A stretch of DNA of 51,352 bases from Gammaproteobacteria bacterium (GTDB lineage: Bacteria > Pseudomonadota > Gammaproteobacteria > DSM-19610), in assembly GCA_030621785.1 (NCBI GenBank), contig JAUXGZ010000003.1, positions 1 through 51,352 of the forward strand, in the 5' to 3' direction. Of this stretch, positions 18,430-29,683 are shown piece after piece. The number at the start of each line of letters is the position of its first letter. Position 1 is the first letter of the stretch. Made by a program: the position numbers and the translations under genes. The notes beneath the pieces were generated by a model, which saw nothing but the letters and a program-made list of their open reading frames with translations, was not told the origin of the DNA and did not search any database.

Positions 18430-18702
18430 ATGATCCTGTCTGATATCCGCCGTTACCTGGAACAACGCGGCCAGGCTACGCTGGCCGATATCGCCCTGCA
18501 CTTTGACGCCAGCCCGGATGCCGTGCGTGGCATGCTGGAAGTCTGGATGCGCAAGGGCAGGGTTCAGCGCCGAATGGCAACCGGTTCCTGTGGCAGCAGC
18601 TGCAACCAGTGCGCCCCGGCGGCGACCGAGATCTACGTATGGGGAGGCCGCGAAGACGACCCCGACGCGTCGCTACCCGACAGTTGCGGACACCGGGCGT
18701 AG
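18430..18702 (+). CDS. feoC: FeoC-like winged-helix protein with Cys cluster
   Basis: MILSDIRRYLEQRGQATLADIALHFDASPDAVRGMLEVWMRKGRVQ ... CGSSCNQC. Confidence 0.9.
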   Translation: MILSDIRRYLEQRGQATLADIALHFDASPDAVRGMLEVWMRKGRVQRRMATGSCGSSCNQCAPAATEIYVWGGREDDPDASLPDSCGHRA

Positions 18703-18714
18703 GTTGTCCCGTGC

Positions 18715-19572
18715 TTAGCGGGCCAGATAATCCAGCACGATACCGGCAAACACAACGGCACCGAACCAGTTGTTATTCAGAAACGCCTGAAAACAGGCCT
18801 TTGGCTCGCGATCGCGTATCAGGTATTGCTGGTACAGGGCCAGCGCAGCCGCCAGCAGCAAACCAAAAGAGTAATAACTTCCCAGGTCCGCAACCTGCCC
18901 CGCCAGTGACAGTGCACCCAGCACCATCAACTGGATAACAGCGATGATCGCACGGTCGGCATCACCGAACAGGATCGCGGTGGACTTCACCCCGATTTTC
19001 ACATCATCTTCCCGATCCACCATGCCATACATGGTGTCGTAGGCGGTTGCCCACAGGACCGTAGCGATGTACAGCAACCATGCCATCCTCGGCACGCCGC
19101 CGGTCTGCGCGGCGAAGGCCATCGGCACCGCCCATCCGAATGCGGCCCCCAGATAAATCTGGGGCAGGCTGGTATAGCGTTTCATGAAAGGGTAGCTTGC
19201 CGCCAGCACTACGCCCACCAATGACAGGTAGATAGTCAGCCGATTCAACAACAATACCAGCGCAAACGCGGCCAGACACAGAATGGCAAACAGGAGCAGC
19301 GCCTCCACCGGCTGGACACGACCGGCAGCAACGGGACGATCCCTGGTGCGTGCCACGTGGGGGTCGAAACCGCGGTCCGCATAATCATTAATCACGCACC
19401 CGGCCGAACGCATCAGGATTACACCGGCGACAAACACCAGCAGCACCGGCAGATCGGGGTGTCCTTCACTGGCAATCCATAAGGCCCACAGCGTCGGCCA
19501 CAGCAACAGGAGGATGCCGATCGGTCTGTGCAGGCGCATCAGCAACGCGTATTGAACCAGTCTGTCTTTCAT
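18715..19572 (-). CDS. ubiA: 4-hydroxybenzoate octaprenyltransferase
   Basis: [68 protein letters not shown]. Confidence 0.96.
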   Translation of the reverse strand: MKDRLVQYALLMRLHRPIGILLLLWPTLWALWIASEGHPDLPVLLVFVAGVILMRSAGCVINDYADRGFDPHVARTRDRPVAAGRVQPVEALLLFAILCLAAFALVLLLNRLTIYLSLVGVVLAASYPFMKRYTSLPQIYLGAAFGWAVPMAFAAQTGGVPRMAWLLYIATVLWATAYDTMYGMVDREDDVKIGVKSTAILFGDADRAIIAVIQLMVLGALSLAGQVADLGSYYSFGLLLAAALALYQQYLIRDREPKACFQAFLNNNWFGAVVFAGIVLDYLAR

Positions 19573-19590
19573 TCCCGCAGTACGCCTTCT

Positions 19591-20151
19591 CTATACGCCC
19601 AGTTCCGGCAGAAATACTTCTGTCACCAGCAAGGGCTTGCCCGCGACGCGAAAAACCGAGCGCCGCCCCCATATGATCGAGGGCTTGCTATCCAGACCAT
19701 AGACCGCGGTCGAGAACATCGCCTGCCCATGGCTGATCCTGGCCAGTTCCACGATGCCCCGTCGCATGCCGGGATCGGCAAACAGGCGGGCACCCAGCGG
19801 GCGATTGCCCAGGTACACCAGACGCCGCTGGGCGCCGGTAAGTGTACCCGCCGGAATAATGGTACGTGCAAACACCCAGGGCCTTTCGTCACACAACAGC
19901 CGCACCTCGCGCACCCAACCAATCGACGATGCGCGCATGTCGAGCACCCTGGATTCGTCCAGGCGTGGTCGGTACCAGCCCTCGTCCAGCACCTGCACAC
20001 GGAAGCGGCCTCCACAGGCGCGTTTCAGCCGGTCAGTCAACGAGGCAGGATCGAGCAACCAGGCACGCAGTTCCGCAGGGATTTTGGTGCGACTCCAGCG
20101 CCGGTGACTGATCCAGGCCGGGGCGGTAATCGTTTTGCGGGCACGTGGCAC
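19591..20151 (-). CDS. ubiC: Chorismate--pyruvate lyase
   Basis: RAWLLDPASLTDRLKRACGGRFRVQVLDEGW, REVRLLCDERPWVFARTIIPAGTL, ARISHGQAMFSTAVYGLDSKPSIIWGRRSVF; adjacent to ubiA. Confidence 0.92.
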   Translation of the reverse strand: MPRARKTITAPAWISHRRWSRTKIPAELRAWLLDPASLTDRLKRACGGRFRVQVLDEGWYRPRLDESRVLDMRASSIGWVREVRLLCDERPWVFARTIIPAGTLTGAQRRLVYLGNRPLGARLFADPGMRRGIVELARISHGQAMFSTAVYGLDSKPSIIWGRRSVFRVAGKPLLVTEVFLPELGV

Positions 20152-20357
20152 AACGGGAATTCTCCGGATACTTCGACAGGAGGATTATCGCAGAAGAACC
20201 GTTGAAATGTGCACCGCCCGGCATGAATCGCATCACAGTTCGGAAAACCGGGCAGCCATCTGCGCCTCGAACAGGACCCGATTCACAGTCTGGCCTTCAT
20301 AAAGGCCGCAGTGGTGCCGCAAACCTGTCACGAGGACTGAATTTGAATGAAATCTGC

Positions 20358-21839
20358 GTGACCACTACCAATCCGGACTGGCTGGGAAACCTTGGCCGTA
20401 GACTGCAAAAACCGCTCGACCGTTCCGAGCGCCTGCGACTGGGCCTGCTTTGTGTTGCCAATGCAATCGGCTGCCTGCTGGTCCTGTCTCCGGCACTTCT
20501 GAGTATGACGGCAAGTGCTGCAGCCCTGTATTTCGGCCAGCATCTGAACGGCCCACTCGACTGGTTTCTGTTTGAGTTACTGGGCGTGTGCGCGCTGTTA
20601 TGCGGCATTGTGGCCGCGGACCTGCTGTTTTCACGCCCGGATTTCGCTAGCGGCGTTCCGCTCACAGAGGCACAGTCTCCCGAGCTGTTCGCCATGCTGA
20701 AACGCCGACTGTCCCATTTCAGGCTGGAGACTGTTAACCAGGTATACCTGGACGACGGCACAGAGTTGCAGATCGATGCTTCTCCGCGCTGGCTGTTGCC
20801 GTTTGTGCACCGGCGGCAACTGCGTATCGGCGCGGCACTGCTGTTCTTCCTTAGCCCGGCACAGTTCCGTCTGGCCCTGGCAGGCACCGTATCGGCACAT
20901 GCAACGACCCGCCACAGCATGCGCGGCTCGCTGGCCCAATCGCGCCGTGACTGGAACAGAATTGCCACGGCCGTCAACCGGCGCAGTTCGATCAGCTCAA
21001 AAATCCTGCGCCGGCCACTCGGCTGGATCGCGGCACTGGTTGATGCGCTTGGCAAGGGACTGGAGCAACACGACAGACAGATGCAATACCGCTGGCTGCG
21101 AAACAATACCGACGAAAGAAGCGCCACCGAACTGCTCGCAGCCCGGACTGTCGCAGCCGAATTTCTCGATAAACAGTACTGGCCGATGATACTGAAAGCG
21201 GCCGATCGCTGTCCGCAACCCGTAGTGCACCCGTTCGGACATTTCGAGTTGCTGCTGCAACGCACACTGCAGGAAGCCGACGTCCGGCGCTGGCTGACGA
21301 ATGTCCGCACTCGCTCTGCAGATCATTGTGACCTGCTCGCCGAGCTGGGCATCGATTTCCTGAAATGGGCCGGCACCCCGACCGACAGTGCATACAACGC
21401 CCTGTTTGCCGCGCCCGCTGTGCTGGACCGGCTGGACCATTACTGGCGTAAACAGATCGAACCCGAATGGAACCAACGCCATCAACACTTTCAGCAAAAA
21501 CAGCAGCGCTTTGAAAGACTGCAGGAACTCGCCACGCAACAGGCCTTGCATGGCCGTTCCGCACTGCGTTATATCAAACTCGCAGCCGACCTGCTGGATC
21601 GAGAACAGGCCATCGAAGCCTGGCAGTCCACCGTTGCAGCCAACTTCAGCGATGCCTCGGTGTGTTTTGCCTGCGGCCGCTCACTGCTGGCGGCAAACGC
21701 CACAGACACGGGACGCGAAGCACTTGAACGCGCCGCCGAACTCAGCCCCTCCCTGACGGGCGGTGTCAAAAAACTACTGAGAGAATACCGGGTGGATGCA
21801 TCAACCGGCGCACAACAGATCGCCTACACCTCACCATAA
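20358..21839 (+). CDS. Membrane protein resembling M48 metallopeptidases but without a HExxH motif
   Basis: Two N-terminal TM segments; LSPAQFRLALAGTVSAHATTRHSM aligns with the M48 'LSPxxLRAVLAHEFGH' region; downstream ATELLAARTVAAEFLDKQYWPMILKAADRCPQP resembles M48 C-terminal part. GTG 20358 preferred over the ORF start at 20145. Confidence 0.6.
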   Translation: MTTTNPDWLGNLGRRLQKPLDRSERLRLGLLCVANAIGCLLVLSPALLSMTASAAALYFGQHLNGPLDWFLFELLGVCALLCGIVAADLLFSRPDFASGVPLTEAQSPELFAMLKRRLSHFRLETVNQVYLDDGTELQIDASPRWLLPFVHRRQLRIGAALLFFLSPAQFRLALAGTVSAHATTRHSMRGSLAQSRRDWNRIATAVNRRSSISSKILRRPLGWIAALVDALGKGLEQHDRQMQYRWLRNNTDERSATELLAARTVAAEFLDKQYWPMILKAADRCPQPVVHPFGHFELLLQRTLQEADVRRWLTNVRTRSADHCDLLAELGIDFLKWAGTPTDSAYNALFAAPAVLDRLDHYWRKQIEPEWNQRHQHFQQKQQRFERLQELATQQALHGRSALRYIKLAADLLDREQAIEAWQSTVAANFSDASVCFACGRSLLAANATDTGREALERAAELSPSLTGGVKKLLREYRVDASTGAQQIAYTSP

Positions 21840-23911
21840 CGCACAGATTTTCCCAACCACCGACGCACAATAGGCTGCACATTCTGCGGCTCGCATTCCA
21901 GCAGATAGCCGGCTGCCTGCTCCACCTTGTCGAGCAAAGCCTGGTCTCGTATCAGGTCGGCAATGCGAAACTGCACCATACCGGTCTGACGTGTCCCGAG
22001 CACCTCACCGGGTCCGCGCAACTCCAGGTCGTGGCGCGCAATTTCGAATCCGTCACCGGTTTCGCGTATGACCGCCAGGCGCTTGCGCGCCATTTGCGAT
22101 AACGGACCGCGGTACATCAACACACAACTACTCTGCAGCGCACCACGCCCGACACGACCGCGCAGCTGGTGTAACTGGGACAGGCCGAGTCGCTCTGCGT
22201 TCTCGATAATCATCAACGAGGCATTTGGCACATCGACACCGACCTCGATGACAGTGGTAGCGACCAGCAAATCAATATCCGCGGCCTTGAAGGCGGCCAT
22301 GCAGTGCGCTTTATCGGCCTCCTTCATGCGACCATGCACCAGCGCCACACGCAGCTCCGGCAACGTTTCGGTCAACAGCCGGGCGGTCTCCTCTGCGGCC
22401 TCGCACTGCAGTGACTCGGATTCCTCGATCAGGGTGCATACCCAGTAGGCCTGCCGACCATCCCGACAGGCATCACGCACCCGCTGAATCACCTCGTCGC
22501 GGCGGCTATCGGGTATCACCACCGTCTGTACCGGTATGCGCCCCGGCGGCAGTTCATCGATAACAGAAGTATCCAGGTCGGCGTACAAGGTCATCGCCAG
22601 GGTACGCGGGATCGGCGTGGCCGTCATAATCAACTGGTGCGGCAACAGAGCACCGGCCCGGCCCTTGTCACGCAGTGCCAGGCGTTGATGCACGCCAAAG
22701 CGGTGCTGCTCGTCGATCACGATCAGCCCCAGCTGGTGGAACACGACATCCTGCTGGAACAACGCGTGGGTTCCCACCACTATTTGCAGGCCGCCCCCGG
22801 CAAGCTCGTCCAGCACCACTGCCCGAGCCTTGCCCTTGACCTTACCGGACAACCAGCCAACCCGTATGCCCAGTGGCTCAAACCAGGCGGTGAAGTTCTG
22901 CAGATGCTGATCGGCCAGTAGCTCCGTAGGAGCCATCACCGCCACCTGGCAACCATTGTCAACGGCGCGCGCGGCGGTCGCAGCGGCTACCACGGTTTTG
23001 CCGGAACCCACGTCGCCCTGGACCAGGCGCATCATGGGGTGTGTCTGTGCCAGATCCTGCAGCAACTCATCGATGACGCGCCGCTGGGCCGTGGTCAAGC
23101 GAAATGGCAAACTGCCGATCAGGCGCTCCGTCAGCTCTCCGCCAGGCCGAAGCGAAACCGCACGCAGGCGGCGGGCACGCTCACGCAGACGACGCAAGCT
23201 AAGGTGATGCGCCAGCAGTTCCTCGAAAGCCAGCCGGCGCTGCGTCGGGTGTACCCCGGCCTCCAGCGCCTCCAGCTGCGCATCGGCTGGCGGTCGGTGT
23301 ACATAGCGCAGCGCAGTGTGCAAATCCACCAGTTGATGGGTGCTCAACAATTCAGCTGAAAGCCACTCGGGCAGACAATCCTGCTCCAGCAATTGCAATG
23401 CCTGGTCGCTGAGCTTGCGCAGGGTAAGCTGGTGTACCCCTTCTGTCGTGGGGTACACGGCGGTCAGCCGGTCCTCGACCTGCGGCGACTCGCCCTCGGC
23501 CAGACGCTGGTATTCCGGGTGTACCATCTCCGGCGTAGCGGGGCCCTTGCGTACTTCGCCGTAAATGCGCAACCGGCACCCGCGCACCATGTTCTGCTGC
23601 TGTGCCTTGCTAAAATGGAAAAAACGCAAGGTCAACGCACCGCTACCGTCGCTCACCCGTACCAGCAGACTGCGGCGTCGGCCGTAAGCGAGCTGCGCCA
23701 GTTCTACCTCGCCTTCGACGACCGCATGGTCACCGAAACGCAGCGCACCGATTGGTGTAACGCGGGTGCGGTCCTCGTAACGCCGTGGCAAATGAAACAA
23801 CACATCCTGGACAGTTTCTATACCCAGTACCGCCAGCCTGGCAGCCGAGCGCGGACCAACACCGCGCAGCGTAATAACCGGCAGTGTGTCCAGCGCAGTG
23901 TCGTTTTTCAA
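21824..23911 (-). CDS. recG: ATP-dependent DNA helicase RecG
   Basis: RLVQGDVGSGKTVVAAATAA, DEQHRFGVHQR, MTATPIPRTLAMTLYADLDTSVIDELPPGR, QLRGRVGRG. Confidence 0.98.
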   Translation of the reverse strand: MKNDTALDTLPVITLRGVGPRSAARLAVLGIETVQDVLFHLPRRYEDRTRVTPIGALRFGDHAVVEGEVELAQLAYGRRRSLLVRVSDGSGALTLRFFHFSKAQQQNMVRGCRLRIYGEVRKGPATPEMVHPEYQRLAEGESPQVEDRLTAVYPTTEGVHQLTLRKLSDQALQLLEQDCLPEWLSAELLSTHQLVDLHTALRYVHRPPADAQLEALEAGVHPTQRRLAFEELLAHHLSLRRLRERARRLRAVSLRPGGELTERLIGSLPFRLTTAQRRVIDELLQDLAQTHPMMRLVQGDVGSGKTVVAAATAARAVDNGCQVAVMAPTELLADQHLQNFTAWFEPLGIRVGWLSGKVKGKARAVVLDELAGGGLQIVVGTHALFQQDVVFHQLGLIVIDEQHRFGVHQRLALRDKGRAGALLPHQLIMTATPIPRTLAMTLYADLDTSVIDELPPGRIPVQTVVIPDSRRDEVIQRVRDACRDGRQAYWVCTLIEESESLQCEAAEETARLLTETLPELRVALVHGRMKEADKAHCMAAFKAADIDLLVATTVIEVGVDVPNASLMIIENAERLGLSQLHQLRGRVGRGALQSSCVLMYRGPLSQMARKRLAVIRETGDGFEIARHDLELRGPGEVLGTRQTGMVQFRIADLIRDQALLDKVEQAAGYLLECEPQNVQPIVRRWLGKSVRYGEV

Positions 23912-23917
23912 CCAGGT

Positions 23918-24301
23918 TCAACCCAGGACCAGAACGGCATCCATTTCCACTGCTACATCCCTGGGCAATGCGGCCACGCCGACGGCCGCGCGGGCCGGGT
24001 AGGGTTCCCGGAAATAGTCCGCCATCACCTGGTTGACCAGGGGGAAATCTGCCAGATCAGTGAGATAGACGTTCAGCTTGGCAATGTTGTCCAGGTGGCC
24101 ACCGGCAGCCTGCGCCACCGCCTGCAAATTATCGAATACCTGCCGGATCATGACTTCCATGTTGCCTTCCACCAGCTCCATGCTTTCCGGTAGCAGCGGA
24201 ATCTGCCCGGAGAGATACACCGTCGTACCGACCTGCACCGCCTGCGAGTAAGTACCGATCGCCTGTGGTGCCTGGTCTGTCTGGATTATCCTGCGTTGCA
24301 T
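23918..24301 (-). CDS. ridA: RidA family enamine/imine deaminase
   Basis: IQTDQAPQAIGTYSQAVQVGTTVYLSGQIPL ... YPARAAVGVAALPRDVAVEMDAVLVLG. Confidence 0.97.
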   Translation of the reverse strand: MQRRIIQTDQAPQAIGTYSQAVQVGTTVYLSGQIPLLPESMELVEGNMEVMIRQVFDNLQAVAQAAGGHLDNIAKLNVYLTDLADFPLVNQVMADYFREPYPARAAVGVAALPRDVAVEMDAVLVLG

Positions 24302-24329
24302 TCCCCGCTCCCTTTCATTGTGTATTCTG

Positions 24330-26495
24330 TTATCCCTTGCTGCGGGTAATACGCAGCACCGACGGCAACTTGCGAATGCAGCGCATGACGCGAGCCAGGT
24401 GCTGCCGATCGTGCACCGTCATGACAAAGACCAGCGAAGTATCCAGCCCGTCGCGCTCTTCGATCGATACGTTTTCGATATTGGATCCGGTTTCGGAAAT
24501 CACAGCGGCTACGGTCGCCAGCACGCCTTTCTGATTATTGACATCGACACGGATTTCAGCCGGGAAATCCCCCTCGATGTCCGACTGCCACTCCACATCC
24601 ACCCACTTGTCAGGGCGGCTTCTATAATCGCCGAGATTACTGCAGGTCTCGGTATGAATAACCAGGCCGCGACCGGTACTGATAAAGCCGACAATCGGGT
24701 CGCCGGGAATGGGACGACAGCAGCGCGCAAAGTGCACCACCATGCCCTCGGTGTCACGGATTGCCAGGGGGCGGCTACGCTGCTCTTCCTGCTGACGGTC
24801 TTCACGCCCCTCATCCACGGGCATCAGTCGTCTCGCCACCAGCATCGCCATGCGATTCCCAAGGCCGATATCGGCATACAGGTCGTCACGATGGTCAAAA
24901 CCACAATCCCGGGTTACCTGTTCGATCATCACGACATTGATGTCCCGCAGACTGGAGTCAATCGTGTACAACGCCTTGTCGAGCATACGCCGACCAAGAT
25001 CGATGGCCTCATCCTTCTGCAGGTTTTTCAGGTAATGACGAATATTGGAACGCGCCTTGGCGGTAGTAACAAAGTTTAGCCAGGCCGGGTTGGGGTGTGC
25101 GCCGCTGGCAGTAATAATTTCCACCGACTGACCGTTGTGCAGCGTGGTGCGCAGCGGCGCCAGGCGCCGGTCAATTTTGGCTGCAATACAGGTATTGCCG
25201 ACATCCGTATGCACAGCATAGGCAAAGTCCACTGCCGCTGCACCGCGCGGCAGGTTGAGAATATCGCCGGCCGGCGTAAATACGTAGACCTGATCTGGAA
25301 ACAGGTCTATCTTGACGTTTTCCAGAAATTCAAGGGAGTTGCCAGCGTTTCGCTGCATTTCAAGAAGCTCCCGCAGCCACAGGCGGGCGCGGGTCTGGGC
25401 ATTGTTGCCACCGCCGGAAGCGTCAGAACTCTTGTACAGCCAGTGCGCCGCAATACCCGATTCGGCAACGCGCTCCATATCCTCGGTGCGAATCTGTACT
25501 TCGATGGGCACACCGTACGGACCGAACAGCACCGTGTGCAGGGACTGGTAACCGTTGGCCTTGGGGATGGCGATGTAGTCCTTGAACTTGCCGGGCACCG
25601 GTTTGTACAGGTTGTGCATCGTACCCAGCACCCGATAGCAGGTATCCACACTGTTGACGATAATGCGGAAAGCATACACATCGAATACTTCGTTGAACGA
25701 GCCGACACGGTCGCGTATTTTTCGGTACAGGCTGTACAGGTGCTTTTGCCGGCTGAGCAGACGACAGTCCGCCTGCTCCTCGTCCAGGCGCTGCTCGATC
25801 GCCGTCTCGATCTTGTTGAGAATTTCCTTGCGATTGCCGCGCGCCTTGCGCACCGCCTCCGACAACACCCGGTGGCGCATCGGGTACATGGCCTCGAACC
25901 CCAGCTCCTCCAGCTCCAGGCGAATCTGGTTCATACCCAGTCGATTGGCGATCGGCGCGTAGATATCCAGTGTTTCGCGCGCAATACGCCGCCGCTTGTC
26001 GGCACGCATCACTCCCAGCGTACGCATGTTGTGCAGGCGGTCGGCAAGCTTGACCAGGATGACACGAATATCGCGTACCATGGCCAGCATCATCTTGCGG
26101 AAGTTCTCTGCGTGCTGTTCGGCCTGGCTTTCAAACCTGATCTGGGTGAGCTTGCTGACGCCGTCCACCAGTTCGGCCACCTGTTCACCGAACTCGGTCC
26201 GCACCACGTCCTTGGGAGTACCGGTATCCTCGATCACATCGTGCAGAATCGCAGCTACGATGCTCTGGTAATCCATGTGCATTTCACCGAGAACGCGCGC
26301 CACGGCAACCGGGTGATAGATGTACGGTTCGCCTGACATCCGGTGCTGGCCTTCGTGCGCCTCGGCACCAAACAGGTAGGCGCGATAGACCTCCTGCACC
26401 TGGTCGCCCGGCATGTAGGTCTCGAGCATTTCCAGCAGGTCGCTGATCAAATACCGTGATGCACCGGCATCGGCGGCATTCGCGGAGGTCGACAT
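24330..26495 (-). CDS. spoT: Bifunctional (p)ppGpp synthetase/hydrolase
   Basis: HD domain LHDVIEDT, synthetase RIIVNSVDTCYRVLGTMHNLYKPVPGKFKDYIAIPKANGYQSLHT, TGS and ACT domains; ORF extends to 26564, start uncertain. Confidence 0.96.
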   Translation of the reverse strand: MSTSANAADAGASRYLISDLLEMLETYMPGDQVQEVYRAYLFGAEAHEGQHRMSGEPYIYHPVAVARVLGEMHMDYQSIVAAILHDVIEDTGTPKDVVRTEFGEQVAELVDGVSKLTQIRFESQAEQHAENFRKMMLAMVRDIRVILVKLADRLHNMRTLGVMRADKRRRIARETLDIYAPIANRLGMNQIRLELEELGFEAMYPMRHRVLSEAVRKARGNRKEILNKIETAIEQRLDEEQADCRLLSRQKHLYSLYRKIRDRVGSFNEVFDVYAFRIIVNSVDTCYRVLGTMHNLYKPVPGKFKDYIAIPKANGYQSLHTVLFGPYGVPIEVQIRTEDMERVAESGIAAHWLYKSSDASGGGNNAQTRARLWLRELLEMQRNAGNSLEFLENVKIDLFPDQVYVFTPAGDILNLPRGAAAVDFAYAVHTDVGNTCIAAKIDRRLAPLRTTLHNGQSVEIITASGAHPNPAWLNFVTTAKARSNIRHYLKNLQKDEAIDLGRRMLDKALYTIDSSLRDINVVMIEQVTRDCGFDHRDDLYADIGLGNRMAMLVARRLMPVDEGREDRQQEEQRSRPLAIRDTEGMVVHFARCCRPIPGDPIVGFISTGRGLVIHTETCSNLGDYRSRPDKWVDVEWQSDIEGDFPAEIRVDVNNQKGVLATVAAVISETGSNIENVSIEERDGLDTSLVFVMTVHDRQHLARVMRCIRKLPSVLRITRSKG

Positions 26496-26590
26496 TACGC
26501 GCTTTCCAGTATGATCATTCATCTGAATGATAGGCGAATTTGGTCCGGGCCGCATTTCCGGCACGCAGGTCGCTCCACGGCCGGAAATTG

Positions 26591-26622
26591 AAAAAGCCCC
26601 TGCAGGTAAACCTGAGGGGCTT
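26591..26622 (-). terminator. Intrinsic terminator/attenuator between rpoZ and spoT
   Basis: Minus strand aagcccctcaggtttacctgcaggggcttttt; hairpin with T tract. Confidence 0.7.
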
Positions 26623-26653
26623 CGCCGACGCCTGCTGCAATGCAGGTAGTCGC

Positions 26654-26962
26654 TTATTTAAACCGGGCGGCAGAGTGATCCCGGATGGCCGGGGCCGCCT
26701 CGCTGACGGATTCGCCAGCCGTGGCCTGTCCCTGCCCGGTATTCTCATCGTCGCTGGCGTTTTCGTCCTGCTCCAGAATAGCGGGACCAATGTGGCTTTC
26801 GGCAATCTCGCGCAGTGCCACCACGGTCGGCTTGTCGTTTTCCCAGTCCAGGAAGGGCTCGGCTCCGCGTGCCAGCTGTCGCGCCCGCTTGGTAGCGACC
26901 AGTACCAGCTGAAAACGGTTATCAACGTGATCGAGACAGTCTTCTACAGTGACACGTGCCAT
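26654..26962 (-). CDS. rpoZ: RNA polymerase omega subunit
   Basis: [30 protein letters not shown]...[14 protein letters not shown]. Confidence 0.97.
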   Translation of the reverse strand: MARVTVEDCLDHVDNRFQLVLVATKRARQLARGAEPFLDWENDKPTVVALREIAESHIGPAILEQDENASDDENTGQGQATAGESVSEAAPAIRDHSAARFK

Positions 26963-27008
26963 ATTCGGTTCGCCAGATTACGATTTCGGACGGGCGAGTG
27001 TACTGGAA

Positions 27009-28534
<1,526 letters not shown>

Positions 28535-28735
28535 CCTCCAGTCAAGTCAGGCTCGCAGATGCCGATGAAACAGCAATGCAACGACCTGTTTTTGTAAAGA
28601 ATTCCACCGGGCAACCACACCACTCGCCAGACCGGTGGACGCGCTGGCGAGCGGCGACAGTGTACCAGAACCCCGGGTCCAGCCAACTATGGCACGGGCT
28701 TCAACAGCTTGCGGGGCTAACCGCAAGGCCAGAGC

Positions 28736-29680
28736 ATGCTACGCAAGAAACTGGATAGCCTGCCCGCCGGCACAGTACTGGACAACTATCGCCTGGAACG
28801 CACCCTCGGTGGTGGCGGTTTCAGCGTGGTCTACCGCGCCCTGGAACTGTCGACCGACCGCCGGGTGGTCATCAAGGAATACATACCCAACAAGCTCGCC
28901 CGCCGGGATCGTAACGGCCAGGTGTGCGCAAGAAGCGAGCAGACCGCCGACCGGTTCAGCCGCGGCCGCAAGCTGTTCTTCCAGGAAGCCAGCACGCTGG
29001 CGACCCTGAAACACCCGAATATCGTCGATGTGTTCAATTTCTTCCAGGCGAACGGGACCGCCTACATGGTGATGGCGTACCGTCATGGAGAGAACCTGCA
29101 GAGCTACCTGCAATCACGCCGCGGCGGCCTGAGCGAGACTTTCCTGCGCACCGTCTTCCCGCAGTTACTGGATGGCCTGGAACTGATCCACAGCAATGAC
29201 CTGCTGCACCTGGATATCAAGCCCGGCAACGTGCATATCTGCCGCGGCGGCCAACCACTACTGCTGGATTTCGGTGCCGTGCACGGTTTCCCGCAAAGCC
29301 GGCAGGAACAGCCGGGGCAGATTATCAGCCCCGGTTTTTCACCCGTCGAACAATACGGCAACGACGGCTATGTCGGCCCCTGGACCGACCTGTACGCCAT
29401 CGGCGCAACCATGCGCACCTGCATCGAGGGTCGGCCACCGCTGAATGCCAGAAGCCGCCACGAGGCCGACAGCCTGCGGCCGGCGCGCGACACTTTCAAT
29501 AAACGTTATTCCGAAAGCCTGCTGCAGGCTATAGACCGGGCCATGGAGGTGGATCCCCTGCTGCGCCCACAGAGCGTGGCTGAATTCCGTGCCGCGCTGT
29601 TGCAGGAATCGCCACCGGCGACCGACGAACCGCGTTCAGCATTCAGTCGGCTGGCGAACAGCTTGCTGGGTCGGAGTTAA
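28736..29680 (+). CDS. Serine/threonine protein kinase
   Basis: YRLERTLGGGGFSVVYRA, VVIKEYIPNKLA, HLDIKPGNVHI catalytic loop, LDFGAV, SPVEQYGNDGYVGPWTDLYAIGATM. Confidence 0.95.
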   Translation: MLRKKLDSLPAGTVLDNYRLERTLGGGGFSVVYRALELSTDRRVVIKEYIPNKLARRDRNGQVCARSEQTADRFSRGRKLFFQEASTLATLKHPNIVDVFNFFQANGTAYMVMAYRHGENLQSYLQSRRGGLSETFLRTVFPQLLDGLELIHSNDLLHLDIKPGNVHICRGGQPLLLDFGAVHGFPQSRQEQPGQIISPGFSPVEQYGNDGYVGPWTDLYAIGATMRTCIEGRPPLNARSRHEADSLRPARDTFNKRYSESLLQAIDRAMEVDPLLRPQSVAEFRAALLQESPPATDEPRSAFSRLANSLLGRS

Positions 29681-29683
29681 AAC

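Noticed and set aside
17296-18501. 401-aa ORF on the minus strand opposite feoB
   Set aside because: Shadow ORF in GC-rich DNA; feoB on the plus strand is unambiguous and the antisense product has no recognizable family.
20297-21310. 337-aa minus-strand ORF opposite the M48-like gene
   Set aside because: Ser/Arg-rich antisense translation; plus-strand product has TM helices and family resemblance.
25095-26336. 413-aa ORF on the plus strand opposite spoT
   Set aside because: Antisense shadow of spoT; no start context or recognizable domain.
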